Shown here piece after piece: positions 1 to 10,466 of a stretch of 64,000 nucleotides of DNA (position 1 is its first letter; each line of letters starts with the position of its first letter). The notes under the pieces were generated by a model, which saw only the letters and a list, made by a program, of their open reading frames with translations, did not search any database and had not been told where the DNA came from. This stretch comes from Aurifilum marmelostoma (taxonomy: Eukaryota > Ascomycota > Sordariomycetes > Diaporthales > Cryphonectriaceae). The stretch spans positions 3,100,001 to 3,164,000 of the forward strand of contig JAMXSV010000003.1 in assembly GCA_027559495.1 (NCBI GenBank), written 5' to 3'. Both the position numbers and the translations under genes were made by a program.

Positions 1-343
1 CGCCCTCCTCCTCCTCCGCGACCTGTCAGCCTCGACGCGCTCAAAGGTCAAGCCTCGACGGCTCTCCTTGCTGTATCTTCTCACATCCTGGTGAACGTCC
101 CAGGCGGCGAAGGTGAAATAGATGGTGCCGACGGCGGCGATAGACCAGATCGTGGGCCCGATGATTCGGACAGGGTGTTGTGACCAGTTGATCTGTTGAT
201 AGCCCCACTGTTGGGAAGAGTATTTGCGGACGGAGCATGATCGTAAGCGGTGGTGAGACGAGGAGGAGGAGGGGGGAGAAAGAAGGAGGACACGCAGCGA
301 GGCCCGAAAGGCGTGGTCGGGCCCTCAGACGTGAGCAGAACAT
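1..343 (-). CDS. Partial gene start, possible mitochondrial rhomboid-like protein
   Basis: The gene runs off the left edge. An ATG at 343-341 opens a frame whose first residues are basic and hydroxylated (MFCSRLRARPRLSGLA), like a mitochondrial presequence. From about position 300 to 1 a different minus frame (codon starts at 240, 234 and so on) is open. It encodes WGYQQINWSQHPVRIIGP, then a hydrophobic stretch (SIAAVGTIYFTFAAW) and a charged tail. That layout recalls the N-terminal half of fungal Pcp1/rhomboid proteases, but the protease core would lie outside the window. The two frames join if one C is removed from the six-base run at 271-276, or through a poor-consensus intron. I favour the frameshift. 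Coding status is moderately sure; the family assignment is a guess from a short segment. Confidence 0.4.
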
Positions 344-1190
344 GGCCCTCCTCAGACTCAATTTCTGCCTTCTCTTCCTTGATACCGCTCTCCTACTATC
401 ACTTTTTCAGAGATCTGATGTATTTGTCGTATGTGCTGCGACGGGCGCTTCCTCATTGAGGACAACAGGTGCCCAGGTGGGATGGCTGGATGGATGAATG
501 ACCTGAGCTCATTGAGATGGCGTGCACCAACCCTAGCCCTTGTCGCTGAGGTAATCAGTGTATCTCCTCGCCCAGCATATCAGTAGTACTGATTACCTAT
601 GCTGCCAGGCTGCTACAGTACCAACCTTAGTGGTCTTAGCAGTGCTTAGGTACTATAGCCGTAGCGCTGTTGGCTCACTCTTTCAGGGGGTTAAGCAGGA
701 GGCTACCATCGGCACAGAGTCACTAACTTGATTCAGACCTAAACAACAATCTTCTTTCACAACTCGACAGGTGTTTTGTATATTGAGTACATTCTTCAGC
801 ACTCAAGCAATCATCATTACATTCTTGTTTATACACTGATGACAATCAATCTGTCAAGCAAGCTGTCAACATTTCCCATCAAACTAGCATTTAGAACCTC
901 TATAAGTACTAAACAACACCAATGTTCATGCACAATTCGGTTTTCATCAATATCAATTTACAATGAGACAGACAAGACCACAGTTGCCCAACAATAAGTT
1001 ATGGATATCAGTATATAATGAAATCCCCCTACATCTCAGAAAGTCTTTTCCCATCTGCTATCTCTTTCTTGAATAACATCAGAATCACCTGGGCACTGGG
1101 CTGGATCCCTTCTCCACAGCCCCCTACACACACATACAAAGTCTTTTACCCCTTCTTCCATATCTGCACCACCAGTCGCACCATTTCATC
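344..1190. other. Intergenic, no gene seen
   Basis: This stretch lies between the divergent left-edge gene and the 2EXR gene. It is AT-rich from about 740 to 1020 and holds only short chance frames. It probably contains both promoters. I see no repeat or RNA gene. Confidence 0.6.
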
Positions 1191-1988
1191 ATGACTGATG
1201 TGCAGAGTCTGGCAGCTCGTCATCAGAGAGATGAACGTGAGTTCACCCTCCTGATGTCCCTTCCTGCGGAGCTCCGCGAGAGGATCTATCACTACATGTG
1301 CTGCATTGATGGTCGCCGGATCATCTTTGACATGGAGAACCAAGACAATCTTCACCTCAAAGGTGAATACATCTACCAGCTACAGCAGCGTCCCACCATG
1401 AGGATCGCCCAGGTGTGTTATGAGATGCGCGACTATGTCGCCCGGAGATGCAACCCCACCCCCATCAGCTACACCTGCTACTTCTTCAGCCTGAGTCCCA
1501 TGCCCAACTGGGGCTGGCGTGAGGAGCCACTCCTCCAGACTGCTGTCACAGGCTTCTTTGACTTTGTCCATGACACTGTTGACTTTGTCCCCTATGACAT
1601 GCTCCATGGCCTTGACCTGGACAGCCTCAACCCGGATGCCGGCACCGTCGACATTGAGCCCTTGAGCAACCCGAGATCGCCGGCCGTCCATGGCCTGACT
1701 GATGATGCCAAGATCTGCCTCTTTGCTGGCTCCGGCAGAAAGCCTGCCCCAAGTCCGAATGGCCGCTGGACTCTATTTGAGAGGTATGTGCGCCAGGCCA
1801 GGGCTGACTTCCTGACCCATTCCCCCCAGGTTGCCCAGTCTTGCCATGTGGTTGGAGGCTATAACTCCCAGATCCTACCCCAAGGTGTCCCGGTCCAGGA
1901 GCTGATTGCTCCTGGCCAGTCGAGAGGGTTCAGCCAAATGGAGGACTTTGGCCACATGATTCACTCGTTGAGGAGGTATACGATCTGA
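1191..1988 (+). CDS. 2EXR domain-containing protein
   Basis: Single-exon gene of 265 residues. Near the N-terminus it carries FTLLMSLPAELRERIYHYM, the Leu-Pro-x-Glu-Leu-Arg-x-x-Ile signature of the 2EXR domain. This domain is an F-box-like module named for its two E-x-R motifs and is strongly expanded in filamentous ascomycetes. A second conserved element, IAQVCYEMRDYV (about residues 72-83), fits the usual 'VC+E+R' step of the family. The rest is not recognisable, and no signal peptide or membrane segment is visible. The ATG at 1191 follows a pyrimidine-rich leader and no upstream in-frame ATG is present. Biochemical function in this family is unknown; a protein-interaction role is the usual inference. 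Confidence 0.8.
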   Translation: MTDVQSLAARHQRDEREFTLLMSLPAELRERIYHYMCCIDGRRIIFDMENQDNLHLKGEYIYQLQQRPTMRIAQVCYEMRDYVARRCNPTPISYTCYFFSLSPMPNWGWREEPLLQTAVTGFFDFVHDTVDFVPYDMLHGLDLDSLNPDAGTVDIEPLSNPRSPAVHGLTDDAKICLFAGSGRKPAPSPNGRWTLFERYVRQARADFLTHSPQVAQSCHVVGGYNSQILPQGVPVQELIAPGQSRGFSQMEDFGHMIHSLRRYTI

Positions 1989-2232
1989 AACCATGGCCAC
2001 TGTATTTCCCAGCAGAGAGTAGCCAGCCCTACAAGTGTATCAGGCAGCCATGGAGACGTCTTCTTCTCCTCTGACCTTTCTCCCACTAACAGCCCCACAG
2101 TTTTATTTTGGAAACACAGGTTGATGGCACGAATAATTATCGAGTTACTGCAGCCTCGCTTTCGCTTCTCTTCTCTCAGATTGACTGACACTAAGTACTC
2201 TTTTGGACAGTGACAGCATCCGGGCGTGCCAC
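1989..2232. other. Convergent 3' region
   Basis: This 244-base gap separates the stop codon of the 2EXR gene from the stop of the minus-strand hydrolase. No coding signal is seen; it should hold both polyadenylation regions. Confidence 0.5.
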
Positions 2233-3650
2233 TTATACGCCCTGCTTACTGAGAAAGTCAACCATGATCTCAAACGCTTGTGGCGCAACCTTGTGCAAAA
2301 AGAGATTATGTCTGCAAGCACACAAGTGGCAGAATAGTTAGCAAGGTGATGATCCCATAATAAACAAGGACGGATTTCTCCCCAAAAATACAAAGCGTAG
2401 CAAAGGTGAAAATGTGCCATGTGCTCAGTGAAAAAAGATAAAAACTTTGAAAAGTAAAAAGATTTGCTTACCCAGATTCCAGATCGTCCACCGTCTGCAA
2501 CGCCGCAGCCCCCGTGAAATTCGCACCCAACCCATCCAACACCCCCACACAATCACCCCCACAAGCAGAAGTGTCATACCGCCCCTGCAGCACAAGCACC
2601 GGCGCCGTCACATTCTCATACGCAATCGTGGTCGCCAGCAGCGTCGGCAGCTCGGCCACGGCAAAGGGCTCGCTCGCCACCTCGTACGTCCACTCCGCCA
2701 CGCGCCGCTCAAAGTAAGGGCTCGCAAAGTAGGCAAACGTCTCGGCGTACAGGTCCGACGAGGTCAGGTAGCCCGTGCCCAGGCCGCCCCAGCGCTGCGG
2801 GTCCTGCAGGCTCGCCACGCGGAACCCCACGCCTGCGCCAAAGGCGGCGAAGTACTCGAGGGTGCCGCTGAAGCCGGTGAGCACGAGGCCGTCGACGGAG
2901 GTGGCCAGCTCGGCGGCGGACTGGAGGGAGATGTAGGCGCCGTAGCTGTGGCCTACGAGGACGACCTTGTCTGCCTGGGCGGTCTGGCGGGCGTAGGCGA
3001 CGAGGGAGTTGAGGACGGAAACCTCGACTGGGAACTGGGCGTCCCTGTAGGCGTCGACCCTGCCCTATATGTCAGTGGTGGTTCTCAACAGCACTGGAGT
3101 GAGGGTTTGGCGGGACGGACTTTGAAGAGGAACCGACGCCGATGCGGTCGTAGTTCAGCACAGAGTATCCTGCTGCAAGTGCAGCGTCCACGAAACTATA
3201 CTGTTCTGAGTCCGACAGGTTGGGTTGGAAATACCTGGTCTCATCATCAGCAACTCGGAACATCTGTAATTATACCATGAGGGAAAGTGTAGTCACTTAC
3301 AATTTCGACTCGATAATACCATGTGTCGTCACCAACATTGTACTTCCTGTGCCGCATAGAGTCGCTCCTATGCTATAGTTGGCCCCCACAGCTGATGATG
3401 TCTCGCCAGTGATAGGCAGGGGATCACCTGGCGTTGCAAAGTCCCTGGCTGTCAGATTGAAGGTGAGCGCAGCCGCATCCCAGTTGTCCCGGATTGTGAT
3501 GTCGAGAATGGACCGTTTCTCAGAGACGCTGACCGGTATTTGGATTTGCGAGCAATGGTTGCTTTGCTCTCTTGCACTAGTCTCGGAGGTTGGCAGGGCA
3601 GCGGTCATGGACGATGCCGCGAGGGCGAGTGCAATTATGGTTTTCTGCAT
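2233..3650 (-). CDS. Secreted alpha/beta hydrolase
   Basis: Four exons: 3650-3301, 3234-3121, 3059-2472 and 2311-2233, giving 376 residues. Introns are 66, 61 and 160 bases, and every junction is phase-consistent. The second donor (GTCCGT) is weak, but its acceptor side has a CTGAC branch site. Residues 1-19 form a signal peptide (MQKTIIALALAASSMTAAL). The fold is shown by the oxyanion segment LVTTHGIIES, the nucleophile elbow VGHSYGA (G-H-S-Y-G), the acid LQGRYDTSA and the catalytic His in SGHNLFLH. That His is supplied only by the last, 79-base exon; reading through the third intron gives a stop and loses the His. It resembles extracellular fungal hydrolases of unknown substrate. Family is sure; substrate is unknown. 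Confidence 0.85.
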
Positions 3651-6295
3651 CTTGGATGTGGTCTTGGCCCAACAGTGTGTCTCGATGATGATGAGGATGA
3701 TGTCTCGACACACATGATGGAGAACCTGGACGTCCTGACGGGCTCATCTTATATATCGTAAGACGTTTCTTCAACCGTAACTTTCCCTTCAGTCTTTCAC
3801 CGAAGCATCATATCCCGTTTATCTTAGTGATCATGTTCTCCTAGAGTAGGCAGTGGAGAATAAACCATGTGTAGACTTACTCAGCGACCTTCCACTGGCG
3901 GATCAGACGTGGAGAACGGGGTTCCGCTGTCTCACAAATCATGCCTTCCATACTAGGCTTTTTCCCGTGATGCCCACGAGGGAATCTTTACAGGCTTACA
4001 AACATGGCTTAACTATCAATGCTACTAGTACATTGCTGAGTCCCCTGAGGTGGAGACTGGCTTTATCTCAAGAATAAGCATGATATTCGATAATCAGAAA
4101 TACGGGCATCTCTGTGCCTTGGTGGTCAATAGGGTGCTTACCCAGCTGCAGTGTTGATTTATCAGATACAGGGTGGGTTATTGTATAGAGCGGCTAAAAG
4201 TTAACACGGCTTTACCCACTACACAATCTACCCTATCTGTCTGGAGCTGCAGGTGAGATCTAGGCGGCCATGCGGTATGGATCTTGCTTTAAGCGAGATA
4301 TTCGTAGAACTATTGAGGGAAGGCGCCTGTGCTGTCAGCTACGATACGTTGTTTAGAGCATATGGAGACACATGTGATTATGCAACGCAAGAATCATCAA
4401 TAACTTGTCCGTACTTATAAGTGAATGGGTCTGAGTCTGCCAGTGGGCGGTACTTGGTCGATGTGACTTCAGCTGCATTCCGTTATGTGCAATTAGTACA
4501 TCGATCGCCATGCTTGTTGATATCATAGATTCAGAGTCTTAAAGGTCGTTCCCGTCAGATCTGACATGCTTGGTGACACCGGATAACTACAACCTTGATG
4601 TGGTCAATCAGTCTTTTGGAAAGGTGAAGAGAGGGATGCTTTGACCTTGTGGTGATTTCTCTTCAAGCCAACGTACATTGACTTTTCATAGGTCTAATAT
4701 CACCAAGCAATAATTATGGGATGTTCTATAACCCCGGAATTCTCACTATATTACAAGCCCGCAATTCCAGCCCTCGACAGACAGCAATGCTTGGTGAAGC
4801 ACCAAAACCATTTCCTAGCCTCTGACAGTCTTGGGCACCCCAGGGGTCTCTGTGAACTGTGTCATACATGCCGAACTCAATTATGGTCAGTGGAAAACAA
4901 TATCGGTCTCGAACTCCCTTGTATACGTCTCTCCAGCGCGTATCTCTCTGGACACCCCGTGGAAGCCTGCTGGCGACTCTCTGAGGAATTACAAACATGA
5001 GGTCTCCCTGCCCGAAAACACCTGTCGTGATCTTGCTCTGACCTGGCTTTTAGGCAACTGTGGACAATTAGCAGGAAGTTCCTCATGTCACTGGCAAATT
5101 TGCTCCATCATAGTTCACCAGGGAGAAACACAATGCTATGATGCGGTTGCGTATTCAAGTATCGATGGGGAAATGACCTTCAGTGCTACTAATGGCACTC
5201 ACTTCCTTGGATTAACACACCGAAGCAGGATGTTTCGTGTCGCGCCATCCATGGGTAGCACAACAAAACTCCTCATCAGCGATGAAAGAATGGTCTGGAA
5301 CGAGATCAGTTGCTGCGATTGATACGTCGTACAAGGTCTAGACCCCCTATATTACACTCACTGAGACTGTTTCTCCCCGGATACATGGATAGCGATCGCC
5401 GGAGGTTTCATCAGGCGGAAGAACATGGTAAATTGGACATTGAAGCCATGCTGTGGCCACAACAACACTCATTGGCGGTGTTTGATGCTATGGCAAAGCC
5501 CCAACGCGCCAATATCATATCAACAGGAACACAATTTAAAAGTCGTTGGGTGCAGCCTCGAGTCCAAGAGCTTCTAGGCCATCTATTCAACGCACGCCAA
5601 TCCCACGCACTTCACTCCGACTGTGATGAGACTACCTTTGCGCCAAGCTGGAGGCAGCATTCTGAAACGTGTGGCTCTGTTCAAGAATCTAGAGCTGACT
5701 TGTTTTATTAATGGTTGCATAGAGGGACCGATTTCTCAAGCTATACGCCTAAATGTGACCCAAAACATGGTTGATCACACCAACCATTGCACTGCGGTGT
5801 CTGAGAAGAGGGAGCCAGAAATCCCTGGCCGCAACGAAACAGAAAGACAGGATCAGAGAAAAGGTCACATTCAGGTGCTCCCAAGAAAAACAGGGAACAC
5901 TCGGCCCTGAGCCCAAAACCCAAAGACAAGCGGTGGGATGACTCGCATCAGGGATCGCCACACACGCAGATTTGTCTTGCGCCCGACCTCAGACGATTGG
6001 TCAGGTTTTTGCGGGCTGCGACTTGACTTTGGTACACACACCATGGCCACCGACCGCCCTGCCCGAGGACAGACGTCACATTGTCGCAATTTTTGCTTTT
6101 TCTTCTATGTTATGGTTACTATCTAGGCCAACAAAATCACTTTCAAGAAAGAAAAGAGAAAAAAAGGACACAGGATAAAACTCCTCCAGAGGCCCCTAAG
6201 CCGGTGCTCTCAGCGTCGAGTTTGTTTTGCATTTCTATTTCCTAAGGTCGGCCGCCTTCATTTCCTCCAGCAAGAGCAACACGAAATCACAAGCC
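3651..6295. other. Long gene-free interval
   Basis: There are 2.6 kb between the divergent hydrolase and the Arg/Ser-rich gene. Several medium frames occur (for example 4831-5322 on plus, 163 codons), but none has a recognisable domain or splice-supported neighbours. Base composition is more even than in the genes. This could hold a decayed gene; I cannot support one. Confidence 0.5.
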
Positions 6296-6979
6296 ATGGC
6301 CCGAGCCGACAGCCCTAGCTATGATTCTCATCCTCGTCGCTCATCACGTCCAAGAGACGGATATTCCTCTTCTCCACCCGGCTACTACGACTCTGACAGA
6401 GATGATCGCCGCACGGCGAGGAGAAAACCAGGTCGTCAAGACGGAGAGCGGCCAAGACAGCGGCGGCGGCCCTCCACCTATCACGACGGCTACCATTCGG
6501 ATGGATACTCCGACAGCGACGACCTGGGCGACGACGACGATCGTCACTATTACCCGCCCCGCTCGTCAGACAGGAGAGCAGGTCACCGCAGCGACAGGCA
6601 CCAACAACGAAGACGCGCACACAGCGAGACGCGCAGGGCCCCAGAGGGCAGGAGGTCGAGAGAGCGCCGCCGCAGCCGCAGCCGAGGGTCTCGCGGCCCG
6701 ATGAGCGAGGAGGACGCGAGGCAGAAGCGCAACCAGGCGATCAAGGCGGCGCTCACGGCGGGCGCTGTGGAGGCGTTTCGGCAGCGCAACAGGGCCGGGG
6801 AGTGGGTGGGGCAAAAGGGGATGCGGGTGGCCACGGCGGCGCTGTCGGCGGGGCTGATTGATGCCGGGCTGGAGGGGAAGGAGGGTGGGCATGGTGCTGG
6901 GGGCACTGTGGGCAGGCTGATGCAGTCTACACTTGGGGGTATCTTGGTTGATAAGTTTGCGAATGGGGGGCGGAGGTGA
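6296..6979 (+). CDS. Arg/Ser-rich protein with Gly/Ala-rich C-terminal module
   Basis: Single exon of 227 residues from the ATG at 6296 (context GCCATGG). An in-frame ATG at 6227 would add 23 residues that look like leader. Residues 1-145 are low-complexity, rich in Arg, Ser, Asp and Tyr, with RS/RRR clusters resembling nuclear RS-type disordered regions. The C-terminal 80 residues contain AIKAALTAGAVEAFRQRN, then VATAALSAGLIDAG and a Gly-rich end. This pattern of paired Ala/Gly-rich helices recurs in many short fungal proteins annotated as hypothetical (often beside DUF3824-like regions). I know of no assigned function. Coding is likely from the strong codon bias and the conserved-looking tail. 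Confidence 0.7.
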   Translation: MARADSPSYDSHPRRSSRPRDGYSSSPPGYYDSDRDDRRTARRKPGRQDGERPRQRRRPSTYHDGYHSDGYSDSDDLGDDDDRHYYPPRSSDRRAGHRSDRHQQRRRAHSETRRAPEGRRSRERRRSRSRGSRGPMSEEDARQKRNQAIKAALTAGAVEAFRQRNRAGEWVGQKGMRVATAALSAGLIDAGLEGKEGGHGAGGTVGRLMQSTLGGILVDKFANGGRR

Positions 6980-7795
6980 GAGGGCCGTGCTTTTCGGGGG
7001 AGGGGGGGGGGGGCTGAGTCTGTCCCCGGATATCCTACGATGAGCATGTCCTTATTCTTATTGCTTTTGTTTGTTTTATTCTCTTCCCCGTCTTGATTAT
7101 CCGTGTATCATGATCTCGTTAGAATGGTGTCTGCCTCTATTCTCTTTAACGGTTTTGAAAGCAGAACGCAGTTGGATAGGCATTAGCAAAGGGATGGCTG
7201 ATGTATGAAGCAGCAGCAATAAGATAAAAGGGTTATGGCGGCCGTCTTTGGACGACTTACAACGACGTATTTGATGAAATAAGACGTTTATGCTATTATC
7301 ACCTAACAATAAATATAACTCAAAATCTTATTGTTCCTCGCCGTACATCCTGACCTGGGCTCGTGGGTGGTAGATGAAAGGGGAAAAACCACTTATTTGA
7401 TGTTGATATTCAGGGATAGAATTCATCTCGGAAAGGACATTGTTAAGGAATACCACATAATCATACTACAAGCCAACATGCAACCACTCACCAGAACAGT
7501 AAACAGCGTAAAGAGACCGTGATGAGATGAGAATATTATGTCATTAGATGATATGATATTGTGTTTGTCATTGTGTTGATGCCCAGCACCGACCGCGCCG
7601 CCGTCTGTTTGCGACATGGCAGGCCCCATTCTATAAGTCTATAAGTGGCGTGTTTGTCGTGATATTGTGTTGTAATACAGGTCGCATGAATAATGGTTCT
7701 TTCTTTTTTTTGTACAGGCCAGCTTCATCTGGCGGGGAGGGTGGTGGACCACTCCTCCTTGCTCCTCTCTCTCTCACACGGCAGTCATTCGTTTC
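6980..7795. other. Intergenic, no gene seen
   Basis: This is the 3' flank of the Arg/Ser-rich gene (+) and of the small minus gene ending at 7796, so the two are convergent. It begins with a run of 12 G at 7002-7013. Only chance frames are present. Confidence 0.55.
7002..7013 (+). repeat. G12 homopolymer
   Basis: A run of twelve G preceded by GGGGGA. It lies just after the stop codon of the upstream gene and could form a G-quadruplex in RNA. The exact length is likely to be uncertain. Confidence 0.8.
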
Positions 7796-8259
7796 TCAGA
7801 TATGCCTGCTGATGGGGCCGATGTCTAACCTCCAGCGCTGGTAGGTCTCAACTTCCCTCTCGGAGATCTGGCCGCGGCGTCTGCGTTGTGATTTTTGTGT
7901 GGGCACTGAATTGTGTGGGTGACATGTTAGCAAGAGGTTTGTCATGGAAGAGTTGGTGTGGAGGAGTGAAGAGGTTGTTGATATGGATGGACATACGGCT
8001 TTGTGAGATGTGGTCGTCAAGGATATCAGACTCGTCGACAAGCTGAGCGAGGCCAGGTGCGGCAAGCAGAGGGGTTGGTGGCGAGAGGCCAGATGATGCG
8101 AGGGTGTTGTACTCTACACAAAAGGATATGATGTCAGTAAATGTGTTTTGAGGGTTTATTGAATGCAATTGTGAAAATAAAGACTGATGACCACTACTTA
8201 CGTGGAGAGGGCCTTCGCTCCGTTGCGCTGATCGAGGTTGGCTGGGGGGGAGAAGCCAT
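7796..8259 (-). CDS. Small three-exon conserved-looking protein (94 aa)
   Basis: Exons 8259-8202, 8113-7997 and 7905-7796 join in phase (58+117+110 bases) to give 94 residues. Intron donors are GTAAGT and GTATGT; acceptors are TGTGTAG and AATTCAG; branch sites TACTGAC and GCTAACA sit in the expected place. The protein starts MASPPQPTSISATERRPSPQ, has an acidic middle (LAQLVDESDILDDHISQS) and ends with a basic, highly structured-looking tail (QRRRRGQISEREVETYQRW, then RLDIGPISRHI). I do not recognise the family. The clean splice signals and the abrupt end in a charged helix argue that it is real. No exon exceeds 117 bases, so simple frame scanning misses it. Confidence 0.75.
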
Positions 8260-8499
8260 GACAAGGCTGAGGTTGTCTTTGATAGGCGGTGGTGGGATTT
8301 GTTGGTGCTTGGTATAGACTGATGTCAAGTCTTGGTTCAAGAGATTGAGTTTTGGTTGTATAGATCTAAAAAGAAAAAAAGAAAAGAAAAGAAACAGGAC
8401 AGAACGGGAAACGGCGTTGGCCCTTTTTCAAGCCAGAGTAGGACCAGCCAAGCCCACCTCACGATCTCCCGGAGAGCCAGAAGCCCACCCACCCACTAC

Positions 8500-8500
<1 letters not shown>

Positions 8501-8533
<33 letters not shown>
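8501..8533 (+). repeat. (AC)n microsatellite
   Basis: An uninterrupted AC dinucleotide repeat of about 16 units, followed by an imperfect ATACACAGG tail. It creates spurious Thr-His open frames. Confidence 0.95.
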
Positions 8534-8538
<5 letters not shown>

Positions 8539-8922
8539 AGGCACACATACGATGGATTGTGCAAGAGAATTTCGATTGCGGGCTACCACAGAACCTTTCC
8601 ACATTCGACCGGGGCGGGTCACCCCGAAGCCCAGACCACAGCAGATCCCACTAATGCAGGCCCCAAAAGGGAGGCTCCGCTTCTTTTTTTCTCTCTCTCT
8701 CTCTCTTTCTTGCACTCTTCTGTCCGCTCTGCTGTTCTCTGGCCCTTCTCCTCTCTCCAAGGGGGGTCTAGGGCCCCCCCACAAAAGTTGCCGCGAAAAT
8801 CTTCTGATTGTGAGGATAACTTTTGGAACTACTGTGTGCTGGACCTGGATCTTGCATCGATTGCCCGGCAGCCCGGAGATCGTTGGAACACTTCGCGTCG
8901 CGGGGCCCCAAACAAATGGGTT

Positions 8923-8936
8923 AAAAAAAAAAAAAA
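8923..8936 (+). repeat. A14 homopolymer
   Basis: A run of fourteen A in non-coding sequence upstream of the beta-lactamase-fold gene. Confidence 0.85.
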
Positions 8937-10466
8937 GGTGTGGTACGCCCGGATGTAGCAGCACAGGGAAACAGAGAAAAGAGAGGGGGCGGGACCCGCC
9001 GAGATCTGGTCACGTCTCAGTTTACTTTTTGTGTGGTTTTTCATCACGATCTTATGATTCTCTCTCCTTCACCTGCCTACTAGGGTATATCGATGCTACA
9101 CAATACGCCCTTAGGTAGCATGCATAAGATATTAGTACATACATATGTGAATCATATAGGTCGATGTTTGCGGCTCTCTCTACCTGAGAGCCGCGCACTT
9201 CCGAAGGGGCAGTGGGACGATTTCTATGCAGGTGTGTTTCACTCCGCGCGGCCGGCCGGCTGGCCCCAAGGCTCTCTGCTGCTCCATTGTTAAAAAAAAA
9301 AATACCACTGACTCAACATGGCACGGGAGAGGGCGAGAGGCTACTGCTAGCTTGCCACCAATCAGAATACCGATGTCATCGTGATCGTGATGATGATGTA
9401 GCATTATTCAGCGGTTTATCCTGTGAAGAAAAAAAACACTGGAGCTGATGATGCATGATGTACATTATATTCGACAGCGCACGACCTGACCTTTTCGGCC
9501 GGCCTCAACTGACTATAGAATGATGCCACGTCTGCAAATACTTGTGGTCCAACCAGTGAGGCAGTGCAGTTGGTGATCGACATAGGCATTGCATAATTAA
9601 GAAGGAACTGCATATTATAGCAGTTGTGGGTACATGCATGTACACACATGATCATGCGAGTAGTGAGCACAGGACAAGCTCGAGACCATCGTGGAACCGG
9701 GTCGGCCAAGAGCATACAAGCAGTAAAAGATTTACAACGAGGGAATTCTAGAAACATGCTTTCCTCAACACTTGGCATACTTAACACCAGCTTGCATGTT
9801 AAACGCATATACAAACATGAGAATGCAGAAAAACATGATGGCGGAATCAAATGGAAATCTCCAAGCGAGAAGGTATTTGCCATGTATCTGTTCGATGAGG
9901 AATCGATCGCGATCGAACGACACGCCAGCCTCCACCCCTCCCTCTGGTCTTCTTCCTCCGCAGATCACCTCCAGCCTAAAGCCAACTCAGCATCCCCGAG
10001 GGGCAGCAGACAAATGTCTCCGACTGGCTGGCCTAGCTGCATTGTCTCCGGTCATATGCAGGAGACAAGAATCTGCAAGCCGGGGCATTGCAGTGTGCGT
10101 GTACGGTAGACGTGTTTTTACCCCGGCGATGCTGCTCTGCGGGCTTTGCGGGATGTGAGTGGGTCGACATGGAACCACAGCACTACTGCAGGACCTCCTC
10201 CTTCCTCCTATCCTCCTCCGCGGGGGGTTTTTTTTTTAAGAAAAAAGAATGGGGTAAAAGTGATGTGCTGGCTTTTGGAGAAGAAAGGATGAGGGGTCAA
10301 CAACTGTCTGTTGTCCTCCACCAGCGCGTGTCCGGCCAGCGTTCTCCCCAGTGTATTTACTTTCTCCACGGCAACAGAGGGTCTTTGATGGAGGAGGGTA
10401 CGTACCATATGTAGTATTTGCGTGGATTTCTTTTTCGGTTCAGTCGTTACCTCTCAGCCAAGCAAT

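Larger units (their letters stand above)
8260..10466. other. Intergenic with simple repeats
   Basis: There are 2.2 kb between the small minus gene and the beta-lactamase-fold gene, which are divergent. It contains a CA microsatellite, CT-rich tracts near 8685-8705 and several A or T runs. Overlapping open frames around 8330-9120 are simple-sequence artefacts. No gene is supported. Confidence 0.6.

Noticed and set aside
2447..3280. 277-codon plus-strand open frame
   Set aside because: It is antisense to the alpha/beta hydrolase exons, whose catalytic motifs and splice sites are clear on the minus strand.
4726..5322. Possible relic gene (163-codon plus frame, or a minus frame with a faint HET-like W..VY..V..R..LT pattern)
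   Set aside because: There are no supporting motifs, no splice partners, and both strands are similarly open.
8345..9118. 257-codon plus-strand open frame
   Set aside because: It runs through the AC microsatellite and CT/A runs. The product is Thr-His and Ser-Leu simple sequence with no domain.
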